Shown: piece after piece, positions 17,231 to 25,604 of the stretch | Position numbering within the stretch: the first letter of the stretch is position 1 | How the letters are laid out: every line of letters starts with the position of its first letter | NCBI GenBank assembly: GCA_022008415.1 | Contig: JAIRBC010000007.1 | Location: 62,001-126,000, forward strand | DNA: 64,000 nucleotides | Source: Cerina litoralis | GTDB taxonomy: Bacteria; Bacteroidota; Bacteroidia; Flavobacteriales; Flavobacteriaceae | Reading direction: 5' to 3' | Program-made: the position numbers and the translations under genes | The notes under the pieces: generated by a model | The model's input: only the letters and a program-made list of their open reading frames with translations | Databases searched by the model: none | Told to the model about the DNA's origin: nothing

Positions 17231-19015
17231 ATGTCATTACATCATTATGAAGCACCCATAAGAGAGCCTTTGGTCATAGGGGAAAAGTCCTATCATGACA
17301 TTAGTGTGGATGTAGGAGCGCCGATTTTGGGGAAGGCCAATAGATCTTGGTGGATTGTTTTCACCATAGCCTTGGTAGCTTTTTTATGGGGCTTGGGCTG
17401 TATCATTTATACCATTTCTACGGGAATTGGTGTCTGGGGCCTCAATAAGACCATTGGTTGGGCTTGGGATATCACCAACTTTGTATGGTGGGTAGGTATC
17501 GGTCATGCCGGAACCTTGATCTCGGCAATTCTTTTGTTGTTTCGTCAAAAATGGAGGATGGCCATAAACCGTTCTGCGGAGGCCATGACCATTTTTGCAG
17601 TAATTCAAGCGGGAATATTTCCTGTAATCCATATGGGTCGACCTTGGGTAGGATATTGGGTGTTGCCCATCCCCAACCAATTTGGATCTTTGTGGATCAA
17701 CTTCAATTCCCCCTTATTGTGGGACGTTTTTGCGATATCTACTTATCTAACCATTTCTTTGGTCTTTTGGTGGACTGGATTATTGCCCGATTTGGCCATG
17801 ATCCGCGATAGAAGTACCAAACCTTTTCAAAAGAAAATATACAGTCTTATTAGCTTTGGATGGAGCGGCCGCGCAAAGGATTGGCAGCGCTTTGAGGAAG
17901 TGTCGCTCGTGTTGGCCGGATTGGCAACACCGTTGGTACTTTCCGTGCATACCATTGTATCGTTCGACTTTGCTACTTCGGTGGTTCCCGGATGGCACAG
18001 TACCATCTTTCCACCCTATTTTGTTGCTGGAGCCATCTTCTCCGGATTTGCAATGGTGCAGACCTTGCTGATCATTATGCGAAAGGTAAGTCATCTGGAA
18101 GAGTACATTACGGTGCTTCATATTGAGTATATGAACAAGGTGATCTTGTTGACCGGTGGAATCGTGATGGTGGCGTATCTTACCGAATATTTTATAGGCT
18201 GGTACTCTGGTCTCCCTTATGAAAATTACACGTATTTATCATTTGGTGCCGCTACAGGCCCGTATTGGTGGGCATTTTGGGCCTTGATAACCTGTAATCT
18301 TATCATCCCCCAAACCCTTTGGATAAAGAAGTTTAGAAGGAATATTGTATGGACTTTTATAGTAGCCCTTATCATCAATATTGGGATGTGGTTCGAAAGA
18401 TTCGATATCATCGTAGTAGATTTGAGCAAGGATAGGCTGACTTCTTCCTGGACTTTGTTTTCCCCTACCTTTGTGGATATTGGAATATTCATTGGCACCG
18501 TTGGATTCTTCTTTGTACTCTTTCTGCTTTATGCCAGGACATTCCCTGCCATAGCACAGGCCGAGGTGAAGACCATTATGAAATCTTCCGGCCAGCGCTA
18601 CAAAAAACTCCGGCTGGATCATGAAAATGAGCCCATAGAACACGTAGATATGGATCCCTCATCGGTAGAGCCCTCTGCAAATATCCAAGGCGAATATTTT
18701 ACAGGTAAGGCCGATCAGAAGACAGATTCCGATAGTGCACAAGCCCTGAGCCATAAGAAAATCGGGGATTTGATAGGAACGGTGGGTGCGTTTGACCCCT
18801 CGGAGCAGACAGCGGATAACCTTAAGAAAATTAGTGGGGTAGGTCCGGTTATGGAAAGGAAACTAAATCAATTGGGGATATATACCTTTGGTCAGGTCAG
18901 TAGGATGACGGATAGGGAGTACGATCTTTTGGACAGTATCATCGGTGAGTTTCCAGGTCGGGCCAAACGCGATGATTGGGCCGGACAAGCACGAGTGCTG
19001 GGAGGTAAAAAGTAA
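17231..19015 (+). CDS. actC: Alternative complex III subunit ActC (NrfD-like, quinol binding) with C-terminal helix-hairpin-helix domain
   Basis: 594 residues. The first ~450 form a polytopic NrfD/PsrC-type membrane protein with about ten helices, starting after MSLHHYEAPIREPLVIG; this is the principal quinol-binding subunit in structurally studied complexes. A hydrophilic linker (about 455-525, acidic and Ser-rich) leads to a compact domain at 529-594 with KKISGVGPVMERKLNQLGI and FPGRAKRDDWAGQARVL. That is the double helix-hairpin-helix module that Bacteroidota also attach to NuoE-like and ribosomal proteins. It is not needed for quinol oxidation. It follows actB by 36 bp. The fusion is intact in frame with no sign of a frameshift. 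The ActC call is firm; the role of the added domain is unknown. Confidence 0.94.
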   Translation: MSLHHYEAPIREPLVIGEKSYHDISVDVGAPILGKANRSWWIVFTIALVAFLWGLGCIIYTISTGIGVWGLNKTIGWAWDITNFVWWVGIGHAGTLISAILLLFRQKWRMAINRSAEAMTIFAVIQAGIFPVIHMGRPWVGYWVLPIPNQFGSLWINFNSPLLWDVFAISTYLTISLVFWWTGLLPDLAMIRDRSTKPFQKKIYSLISFGWSGRAKDWQRFEEVSLVLAGLATPLVLSVHTIVSFDFATSVVPGWHSTIFPPYFVAGAIFSGFAMVQTLLIIMRKVSHLEEYITVLHIEYMNKVILLTGGIVMVAYLTEYFIGWYSGLPYENYTYLSFGAATGPYWWAFWALITCNLIIPQTLWIKKFRRNIVWTFIVALIINIGMWFERFDIIVVDLSKDRLTSSWTLFSPTFVDIGIFIGTVGFFFVLFLLYARTFPAIAQAEVKTIMKSSGQRYKKLRLDHENEPIEHVDMDPSSVEPSANIQGEYFTGKADQKTDSDSAQALSHKKIGDLIGTVGAFDPSEQTADNLKKISGVGPVMERKLNQLGIYTFGQVSRMTDREYDLLDSIIGEFPGRAKRDDWAGQARVLGGKK

Positions 19016-19075
19016 TTAATTTAAAGAAAACAATATAAAGTAACTAAAAGTTTACGGTTCGGATTTTTTTCGAAC

Positions 19076-19110
19076 TTGGACTTGTCCCGATAGTTATCGG
19101 GATTGAACTT
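19076..19110 (+). repeat. Dispersed palindromic repeat, class A copy 2, in the actC-actD gap
   Basis: TTGGACTTGT, then CCCGATAGTTATCGGG, then ATTGAACTT. It matches the element before dnaE2 (5621-5660, minus strand) apart from one base in the palindrome and a 4-base length difference after it. It ends 12 nt before the actD ATG. The palindrome (19085-19102) forms an 8-bp stem. Confidence 0.7.
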
Positions 19111-19122
19111 GAACTCGAAAGT

Positions 19123-19644
19123 ATGGCAGCAAAGACAATACATGCTATTTATACCGATGATGATGTGCTCTTGGAGGCGGTAAAACGAACTAGGGCAGCA
19201 AAATATCACATCAAGGAAGTTTTTACTCCCTTTCCAGTACACGGATTGGATGCGGCAATTGGATTGGCGCCCACTAGGATAGCTATTGCGGCCTTTATAT
19301 ATGGATGTATTGGTCTGGTGGTAGCCATTTGGATGATGAACTATATGATGATTGTAGACTGGCCACAAAACATCGGTGGAAAACCAAGTTTTAGTTTTAC
19401 CCAGAATATGCCCGCCTTTATTCCTATCATGTTTGAGCTTACCGTGTTTTTCTCCGGACATTTAATGGTGGTCACCTTTTACCTTAGAAGTAGGTTATGG
19501 CCATACAAGAAGGCGGAAAACCCAGACCTGAGAACAACGGATGATCATTTTTTGATGGAAGTGGAGTTCGATGGCGATGAGAGGGAATTGAGGGAATTGT
19601 TGTTAGACACCGGTGCTGTGGAAGTAAACATTAATCAAAAGTAG
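19123..19644 (+). CDS. actD: Alternative complex III subunit ActD (DUF3341)
   Basis: 173 residues. Family features are the soluble N-terminal domain (HAIYTDDDVLLEAVKRTRAA), the HIKEVFTPFPVHGLDAAIGL segment, two membrane helices (about 52-75 and 97-120), and the C-terminal DHFLMEVEFDGDERELRELL. ActD is a small integral-membrane subunit of the quinol:cytochrome c oxidoreductase, assigned a stabilising role and without redox cofactors. It lies between actC and actE, with actE 10 bp downstream. The 107-bp gap before it is the longest within actC-actF and contains a palindromic repeat, so its translation may be set separately. Confidence 0.94.
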   Translation: MAAKTIHAIYTDDDVLLEAVKRTRAAKYHIKEVFTPFPVHGLDAAIGLAPTRIAIAAFIYGCIGLVVAIWMMNYMMIVDWPQNIGGKPSFSFTQNMPAFIPIMFELTVFFSGHLMVVTFYLRSRLWPYKKAENPDLRTTDDHFLMEVEFDGDERELRELLLDTGAVEVNINQK

Positions 19645-19654
19645 ATTAGAAAAT

Positions 19655-20209
19655 ATGAACAGTTTTTGTAAGATAGCGATGGTATTGGGATTTATGGCCT
19701 TAGTTACTTCCTGTGCCAATCCGAATCGGCCCAATTATCAGTACATGCCGGATATGTACGTTCCCGTAACCTATGAGACGTATAGCGAGGTCGGGTTTTT
19801 GCCCAGTGGTATGGAAGCGGAACAGCCCGTAGCCCATACCATTCCCCGTGGATGGATGCCTTATAAATACGACAACACTCCGGATGGCAAGGCCGCGGCC
19901 AAATTGCAGAAAAGTCCTTTGGATTCCCTAAATACGGATAACGATATTGCCAAGGGCGGTGAATTGTATAATATATACTGTGCCATTTGCCATGGAGGCA
20001 AGGGGGATGGACAGGGAAATTTAGTAAAGCGTGAAAAGATTTTGGGCGTACCGAAATATAACGATGTTGCACGTGATATTACCGTGGGCGATGTGTACCA
20101 TACAATTTATTACGGTCTCAACGCTATGGGTTCCTATGCAAACCAACTGAATTACACGGAAAGGTGGCAGGTGTCGGAGTATGTCATGAAATTGAAAAAG
20201 GATTTATAA
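19655..20209 (+). CDS. actE: Alternative complex III subunit ActE, monoheme cytochrome c lipoprotein
   Basis: 184 residues with a lipoprotein signal (MALVTSCANPNRP, lipid Cys about residue 21) and one heme site CAICH near residue 109 in NIYCAICHGGKGDGQG. A candidate Met ligand lies in the YGLNAMGSYANQL segment. This is the typical small class-I fold of ActE, which sits on the periplasmic face next to ActA and relays electrons towards the oxidase. It is tightly packed with actD (10 bp) and actF (24 bp). No anomalies. Confidence 0.94.
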   Translation: MNSFCKIAMVLGFMALVTSCANPNRPNYQYMPDMYVPVTYETYSEVGFLPSGMEAEQPVAHTIPRGWMPYKYDNTPDGKAAAKLQKSPLDSLNTDNDIAKGGELYNIYCAICHGGKGDGQGNLVKREKILGVPKYNDVARDITVGDVYHTIYYGLNAMGSYANQLNYTERWQVSEYVMKLKKDL

Positions 20210-20233
20210 AAGTAATACCAAGAAATCAGGAAT

Positions 20234-21553
20234 ATGTACGTTTTTTCAAACAGATTAAAAATTGCCTCGTTTGTATTGATGGCCCTGGGGATTATCGGAT
20301 TGGCTTCGGGGTTTTTGACCGTTCCCAAAACGGTAGATGAGGCAAAGGCCATTGTGGCCAGTCAGCAAGGAGGGCACGGAGAATCTCACGGCGAAGCCAT
20401 TTTGGATGAACTTGGGGTGCCGAAATCCGTCCAAAATACAGAGGAGGCCCACGGTGCTGAACATGATCTGCATGTATTGCACCAATTGCAATCCAGGCCT
20501 TGGTCCGCCACCATGGTAGCGGCCTTTTTCTTTATGATGATAGCGCTCGGCGCGCTGGTGTTTTACGCCATCCAATACGCCTCCCAGGCAGGATGGTCCC
20601 CCGTACTTTACCGGGTCATCGAGGGCGTAACCGCGTACTTGCTTCCGGGCTCGATCATCGTTCTTTTGATCGTTGTTTTTGCCGGCACCCACTTCTATCC
20701 CTGGCAGGATAAGGAATTGGTGGCAGGAGATCAGATTTTACAGGACAAAGCGGTGTACCTTAATTTCCCCTTCTTTGTAATAAGGGCCTTGATCTTGGTT
20801 GTGGGTTGGAATTTATATCGCTATTTCTCAAGGAGAAATGCCTTGTTGCAGGCAGATGCAGTGGGTTATAAACCGTATAAAGAAAACTTTAAAATTTCCG
20901 TAATCTTCCTGTTGTTCTTTTTGGTTACCGAAGCGCCAATGGCTTGGGATTGGTTTATGTCCATGACGCCACACTGGTATAGTACCATGTTTGCATGGTA
21001 TATTTTTGCGAGTATGTTCGTCACCGGAATTACAGTGGTAGCCTTGGTTACTATATATTTAAAGGGAAAAGGTCTGTTGCCCATGGTAAATGATCGGCAT
21101 TTGCACGATTTGGGGCTGTATATGTTTGCCTTTAGTATATTTTGGACCTATATCTGGTTCGGGCAGTTTATGCTCATTTGGTATGCCAATATACCAGAAG
21201 AGGTCACCTATTTTGTAATGAGGATACAGGAATACAATGGGTTGTTTTTTGGAATGTTGGTGCTCAACTTTGTATTTCCCATCTTGGTGCTGATGAACAG
21301 TGATTACAAACGAATTCCTTGGTTTGTGGTAACCACTGGAATCATGATATTAATAGGACATTACATAGATGTTTTTCAATTGGTTATGCCTTCTACGGTT
21401 GGCCCCTACTGGCAGTTCGGGATTCCTGAAATCGCAGCGATATGCTTTTTTTCCGGACTGTTTGTATTTGTCGTCGGAACGGCACTTGCAAAAGTTCCTT
21501 TGCGGGTCAAAGGCGATCCCTTTATTAAGGAAAGTGAAAATTACCATTATTAA
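20234..21553 (+). CDS. actF: Alternative complex III subunit ActF (second NrfD-like membrane subunit)
   Basis: 439 residues, polytopic with about ten hydrophobic helices. A His/Glu-rich periplasmic or loop segment (GGHGESHGEAI, EEAHGAEHDLHVLHQL, about 46-85) follows the first helix. The signature APMAWDWFMSMTPHWYSTMF at about 235-254 is typical of ActF. ActF is the NrfD-like partner of ActC in the membrane module and is thought to contribute to proton movement. It ends the act genes; coxB begins 32 bp later, which is consistent with co-expression and the known supercomplex with a caa3/aa3-type oxidase. Confidence 0.94.
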   Translation: MYVFSNRLKIASFVLMALGIIGLASGFLTVPKTVDEAKAIVASQQGGHGESHGEAILDELGVPKSVQNTEEAHGAEHDLHVLHQLQSRPWSATMVAAFFFMMIALGALVFYAIQYASQAGWSPVLYRVIEGVTAYLLPGSIIVLLIVVFAGTHFYPWQDKELVAGDQILQDKAVYLNFPFFVIRALILVVGWNLYRYFSRRNALLQADAVGYKPYKENFKISVIFLLFFLVTEAPMAWDWFMSMTPHWYSTMFAWYIFASMFVTGITVVALVTIYLKGKGLLPMVNDRHLHDLGLYMFAFSIFWTYIWFGQFMLIWYANIPEEVTYFVMRIQEYNGLFFGMLVLNFVFPILVLMNSDYKRIPWFVVTTGIMILIGHYIDVFQLVMPSTVGPYWQFGIPEIAAICFFSGLFVFVVGTALAKVPLRVKGDPFIKESENYHY

Positions 21554-21585
21554 TTGGTTTCTAAAGTATAATATCAAATCATACG

Positions 21586-22644
21586 ATGACTGCATTCTTA
21601 ACGATTATTGTTTTAGTATTAGTGGCAATTGCTATTTGGCAAATGACCAAAATATTTGAATTGTCCTTAATTAAGGTAGACAATTCCCAAGTGGCGAACG
21701 ATACGGATAACAAAAACAATGGTTATCTCATGGTCGGATTCCTGATCTTTATTTATTGGATCACGTTTTACTGTTTTTGGAAATACAATAAGGTGTTACT
21801 GCCAGAATCCGCTTCCGAGCATGGGTACGATTACGACCAGTTGATGCTCATCACGTTTGTGATTTTATTTATAGTTCAGGCGCTAACCCAAACGTTGCTG
21901 CATTACTTTTCTTATAAGTACCATGGAAGAGCCGGGCAGAAAGCCCTCTTTTATGCCGATAACGACCGGTTAGAGTTCATCTGGACCATTATACCTGTAA
22001 TTACTTTGGCCGCGCTTATACTTTATGGTCTGTATACCTGGACCAATATTATGGATGTAAATGATGAGGGCGATCCACTAATAGTGGAACTGTATGGACA
22101 ACAGTTCAATTGGACGGCCAGATATGGCGGTAATGACAATGTTTTGGGAGAAGCGAATGTTCGCTTGATCGATATAGACCGTTCTAACGTACTCGGTCTT
22201 GACGAATCGGATCCCAACGCTGGGGACGACGTTATTGTAAAGGAACTACACCTTCCCGTAGGTCGGAAGGTTAACTTTAAAATGCGTTCCCAAGATGTAA
22301 TACATTCTGCCTTTATGCCCCAATTTAGGGCGCAGATGAACCTATTGCCGGGAATGATCACGGAGTTTTCATTTACGCCTACCATCACTACGGCAGAAAT
22401 GCGTCTAAAACCGGAAATTATTGATAAGGTAAAACGGATTAATAAAATACGGGCAGAAAAGGCCGCTAAAGGTGAGCCTAATTCCGATCCTTGGGAATAT
22501 GATTTCATTCTGCTGTGTAACAAGATTTGTGGAAAATCGCACTACAATATGCAAATGAAAATTATAGTGGAAACCGAAGAGGAGTTCAACAAATGGATGG
22601 CCGAGCAGAAGACGTTTCAGGATACCATGGCGTCTACACAATGA
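21586..22644 (+). CDS. coxB: Cytochrome c oxidase subunit II (CuA)
   Basis: 352 residues. The CuA site is complete: an upstream His in HSAFMPQF plus the Cys-x3-Cys-x3-His-x2-Met array in CNKICGKSHYNMQM near residues 310-323. Subunit II accepts electrons from cytochrome c or the ACIII hemes and passes them to heme a. There appear to be four membrane helices (about 1-20, 46-68, 83-105, 120-145) rather than the usual two, and an insertion of about 35 residues (KPEIIDKVKRINKIRAEK) between the His and Cys parts of the CuA domain. Both seem to be lineage features. No heme c motif is fused, so ActE/ActA hemes probably donate directly. coxA follows after 132 bp. Confidence 0.95.
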   Translation: MTAFLTIIVLVLVAIAIWQMTKIFELSLIKVDNSQVANDTDNKNNGYLMVGFLIFIYWITFYCFWKYNKVLLPESASEHGYDYDQLMLITFVILFIVQALTQTLLHYFSYKYHGRAGQKALFYADNDRLEFIWTIIPVITLAALILYGLYTWTNIMDVNDEGDPLIVELYGQQFNWTARYGGNDNVLGEANVRLIDIDRSNVLGLDESDPNAGDDVIVKELHLPVGRKVNFKMRSQDVIHSAFMPQFRAQMNLLPGMITEFSFTPTITTAEMRLKPEIIDKVKRINKIRAEKAAKGEPNSDPWEYDFILLCNKICGKSHYNMQMKIIVETEEEFNKWMAEQKTFQDTMASTQ

Positions 22645-22776
22645 TCGTTTAGTGACGACCTTAACAGTTCTTTTTTGAATGATAACGCTGGAAAAAGAAC
22701 AAGTTGGTTGGCAAAATGGGGTTTTATGGATACCCTGTAAGTAATGAATTAATATAATTAAACAAACTACCGGAAT

Positions 22777-24597
22777 ATGTCTGCAACAGCACAAGCACAC
22801 GTAGAAGACCACGCAGATGATCATGGACATCATCACGAGCAAACCTTTATTACCAAATATATATTTAGCCAAGATCACAAAATGATCTCTAAGCAGTATA
22901 TGTTAACCGGGTTGATTATGGCGATTATCGGGATTACCATGTCCATGTTGTTCCGAATGCAATTGGCTTGGCCGGGGGAATCCTTTACCATATTTGAGGC
23001 GCTGCTTGGCAAATGGGCCCCCGATGGGGTTATGGACGCGGAAGCTTACCTGGCCCTGGTGACCATACACGGAACCATCATGGTATTCTTTGTTTTGACC
23101 GCCGGTCTGAGCGGAACGTTTAGCAACCTTTTGATTCCGTTGCAGATAGGCGCACGGGATATGGCCTCCCCGTTTTTGAACATGGTGGCTTATTGGCTGT
23201 TCTTTTTATCGAGCATTATCATGGTGAGCTCCTTGTTTCTAGAAGCTGGCCCTGCAGCAGCTGGATGGACTATATATCCGCCGTTGAGCGCCCTTCCCAT
23301 GGCCCAACCCGGCTCTGGAATGGGGATGACCCTGTGGTTGATCTCCATGGCAATTTTTATCGCCTCTTCTTTGATGGGCTCGTTGAATTTTATTGTCACC
23401 ACGATCAACCTTAGGACCAAAGGGATGTCCATGACCAGGTTGCCATTGACCGTTTGGGCATTTATGATTACCGCGATTGTTGGGGTAGTTTCTTTCCCGG
23501 TACTGTTTTCGGCCGTTTTACTCCTTATTATGGACAGAAGTTTTGGGACTTCCTTCTTTTTGTCGGATATCTTTATACAAGGAGAGGTATTGCACCACGA
23601 CGGGGGTTCCCCTGTTTTGTTCGAGCATCTGTTTTGGTTCTTGGGACACCCTGAAGTGTATATCGTTATCCTCCCGGCCATGGGTATAGTTTCCGAAATC
23701 TTGGCCACCAACGCCCGTAAACCTATATTTGGGTACCGTGCCATGATCGCTTCCCTTTTGGCGATCGCATTTTTATCTACCATAGTGTGGGGCCACCATA
23801 TGTTTATTTCCGGGATGAACCCATTTTTGGGATCGGTATTTACGTTCACAACATTGTTGATCGCTATTCCATCCGCAGTAAAAGCGTTTAACTGGATTAC
23901 GACCATTTGGAAAGGCAACCTGCAGTTGAATCCCGCTATGCTGTTTTCTATAGGAATGGTGTCTACCTTTATCACGGGTGGACTTACCGGGATTATTATG
24001 GGGGATAGTACACTGGATATCAATATTCACGACACCTATTTTATAATCGCCCACTTCCATTTGGTTATGGGTATTTCGGCTGCCTACGGCGCCTTGGCGG
24101 GAGTATATCACTGGTTCCCGAAAATGTTCGGCCGTATGATGAACAAGAACTTGGGCTACGTCCATTTTTGGATAACCGCGGTCTGTTCCTACGGGGTATT
24201 CTATCCGATGCATTTTGTAGGATTGGCGGGAGTACCCAGACGGTACTACGAGAACACCGCTTTTCCGATGTTCGATGACCTCACCAATCTACAGATTTTA
24301 ATAACCGTGTTTGCCCTAGTTGCAGGAATTGCCCAATTGATATTCCTCTATAATTTTTTCCACAGCATATTTTATGGCAAGAAGGCAGAAGCGAACCCTT
24401 GGCATGCCACTACCTTGGAATGGACTACCCCGGTCGAGCATTTACACGGCAACTGGCCTGGCGAGATTCCGCATGTCTATCGTTGGCCCTACGATTACAG
24501 CAAAACCGATGAAAATGGGGAATATATCATCCCTGGACAGGATTTTATACCTCAGACCGTTCCTTTACAAGAGGACGAGGAAGAAATGCTGCATTGA
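22777..24597 (+). CDS. coxA: Cytochrome c oxidase subunit I (heme-copper oxidase catalytic subunit)
   Basis: 606 residues with a His-rich N-terminal tail (HVEDHADDHGHHHEQ) and twelve-helix topology. The binuclear-centre motifs are present: GHPEVYIVILPAMG near 290 with the CuB His and cross-linked Tyr, WGHHMFISGM near 339, and HDTYFIIAHFHLVMG near 415-430 with the heme a and a3 ligands. It reduces O2 to water and pumps protons. It is last in the act-cox operon; subunit III and heme A synthesis genes are not in the window. A strong terminator follows 36 bp after the stop. Confidence 0.97.
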   Translation: MSATAQAHVEDHADDHGHHHEQTFITKYIFSQDHKMISKQYMLTGLIMAIIGITMSMLFRMQLAWPGESFTIFEALLGKWAPDGVMDAEAYLALVTIHGTIMVFFVLTAGLSGTFSNLLIPLQIGARDMASPFLNMVAYWLFFLSSIIMVSSLFLEAGPAAAGWTIYPPLSALPMAQPGSGMGMTLWLISMAIFIASSLMGSLNFIVTTINLRTKGMSMTRLPLTVWAFMITAIVGVVSFPVLFSAVLLLIMDRSFGTSFFLSDIFIQGEVLHHDGGSPVLFEHLFWFLGHPEVYIVILPAMGIVSEILATNARKPIFGYRAMIASLLAIAFLSTIVWGHHMFISGMNPFLGSVFTFTTLLIAIPSAVKAFNWITTIWKGNLQLNPAMLFSIGMVSTFITGGLTGIIMGDSTLDINIHDTYFIIAHFHLVMGISAAYGALAGVYHWFPKMFGRMMNKNLGYVHFWITAVCSYGVFYPMHFVGLAGVPRRYYENTAFPMFDDLTNLQILITVFALVAGIAQLIFLYNFFHSIFYGKKAEANPWHATTLEWTTPVEHLHGNWPGEIPHVYRWPYDYSKTDENGEYIIPGQDFIPQTVPLQEDEEEMLH

Positions 24598-24632
24598 TAT
24601 TGGGAAGTAAGATAAACGACCATTGACAATTT

Positions 24633-24676
24633 AAACCCCTATTACCGCACAGATGTCGGTAGATAGGGGTTTTTTT
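24633..24676 (+). terminator. Intrinsic terminator after coxA
   Basis: AAACCCCTA / TAGGGGTTT pairs over 9 bp with an inner TACCG/CGGTA stem and a small internal loop, and is followed by a run of T. It ends the actABCDEF-coxBA operon. Confidence 0.85.
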
Positions 24677-24749
24677 GATCTTTTGGCCCAATGATACAAA
24701 TGGGTTCTTTTTTTATATCTTTATTCGATATTTGATTAAAATTGGAATT

Positions 24750-25571
24750 TTGAGAAAGATAGCCCTATTAGTTGTTATGCTCTCCTACGGGATAGGTTTT
24801 TCCCAGCGAACCCCCAAAATAAAGGGCAATGGCAAAGTTACCGAGGTTGGGGAAGCACTGCCTTCATTTAATGCCGTAGAACTTGTAGATAATCTGGATG
24901 TGTTCTTGGAACAATCCAACGAAACAGGTTACAGTATCTCGGCCGATGAAAATCTGATCGACGTGCTGAAGTTGAAGGTGGAGGACAACACGCTTAAAAT
25001 TAGTTCCTACTACAAGATTACCGGTAAAAAGAAATTGGAGATTACGGTTCGGTACAATGATCTAAACAAGGTTACCTTATCGGACGGTACAATTGGGTCT
25101 AAGGAAACTATTATTTTGGACGAGCTGGAACTTACCTGTTTGGGGTATTCCAAGAGTAACCTTAAAGTCAATGCCTCAGTAATGGATGTTTTTATGAAGG
25201 ACAACAGTACTGGTGATATGAATCTAAAATGCGATTCCTTGAATGTGGATCTACAGGATAAGGCGGATGCCCGGATTTATTCCGTTACCCAAACGAGTAA
25301 GGTGCAACTGCAAAAAAATGCCAAGGCCACTTTGGAAGGTACGGTAGATTCTTTGAGTATACACCTTGCCGATAACGCATACGTCCAGGCTTATAAATTG
25401 GAGGCCGGTACTATTAAGGCGACTTTGGAAGGTGGTTCCAAAGCGGAGATCAATGCCGTTAACTACCTTCAGCTTTCCTCTCAAGGCTCTTCTAAAACCT
25501 ACCTGTACGGGGAAGGCAAAATTACAATTGACCAGTTTTTGGACCGGTCCGAGTTGATAAAGCGGAAGTAA
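24750..25571 (+). CDS. Secreted DUF2807 (GIN, head-of-adhesin type) protein
   Basis: 273 residues if translated from the TTG at 24750, which gives a proper signal peptide (LRKIALLVVMLSYGIGFSQ). An earlier in-frame TTG lies within the coxA terminator and is unlikely. The mature part is a DUF2807 right-handed beta-helix: ALPSFNAVELVDNLDVFLEQ, then DENLIDVLKLKVEDNTLKIS and many short turns of the form LNVDLQDKADARIY and ATLEGTVDSLSIHLADN. Family members are abundant secreted or periplasmic proteins of unknown function in Bacteroidota. It stands alone between the act-cox terminator and the convergent acyl-CoA oxidase gene. The fold assignment is good; the function is unknown. Confidence 0.82.
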   Translation: MRKIALLVVMLSYGIGFSQRTPKIKGNGKVTEVGEALPSFNAVELVDNLDVFLEQSNETGYSISADENLIDVLKLKVEDNTLKISSYYKITGKKKLEITVRYNDLNKVTLSDGTIGSKETIILDELELTCLGYSKSNLKVNASVMDVFMKDNSTGDMNLKCDSLNVDLQDKADARIYSVTQTSKVQLQKNAKATLEGTVDSLSIHLADNAYVQAYKLEAGTIKATLEGGSKAEINAVNYLQLSSQGSSKTYLYGEGKITIDQFLDRSELIKRK

Positions 25572-25604
25572 GGTTTGGCCGTACTTACCGTTGGGTCATT
25601 GAGG

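Noticed and set aside
23190-24023. 277-codon open frame on the minus strand inside coxA
   Set aside because: It lies opposite the heme-copper oxidase helices; its composition is that of an antisense membrane protein frame.
24675-24749. Earlier TTG start for the DUF2807 protein
   Set aside because: It lies inside the T-run of the coxA terminator, and the following residues do not make a sensible signal peptide; the TTG at 24750 does.
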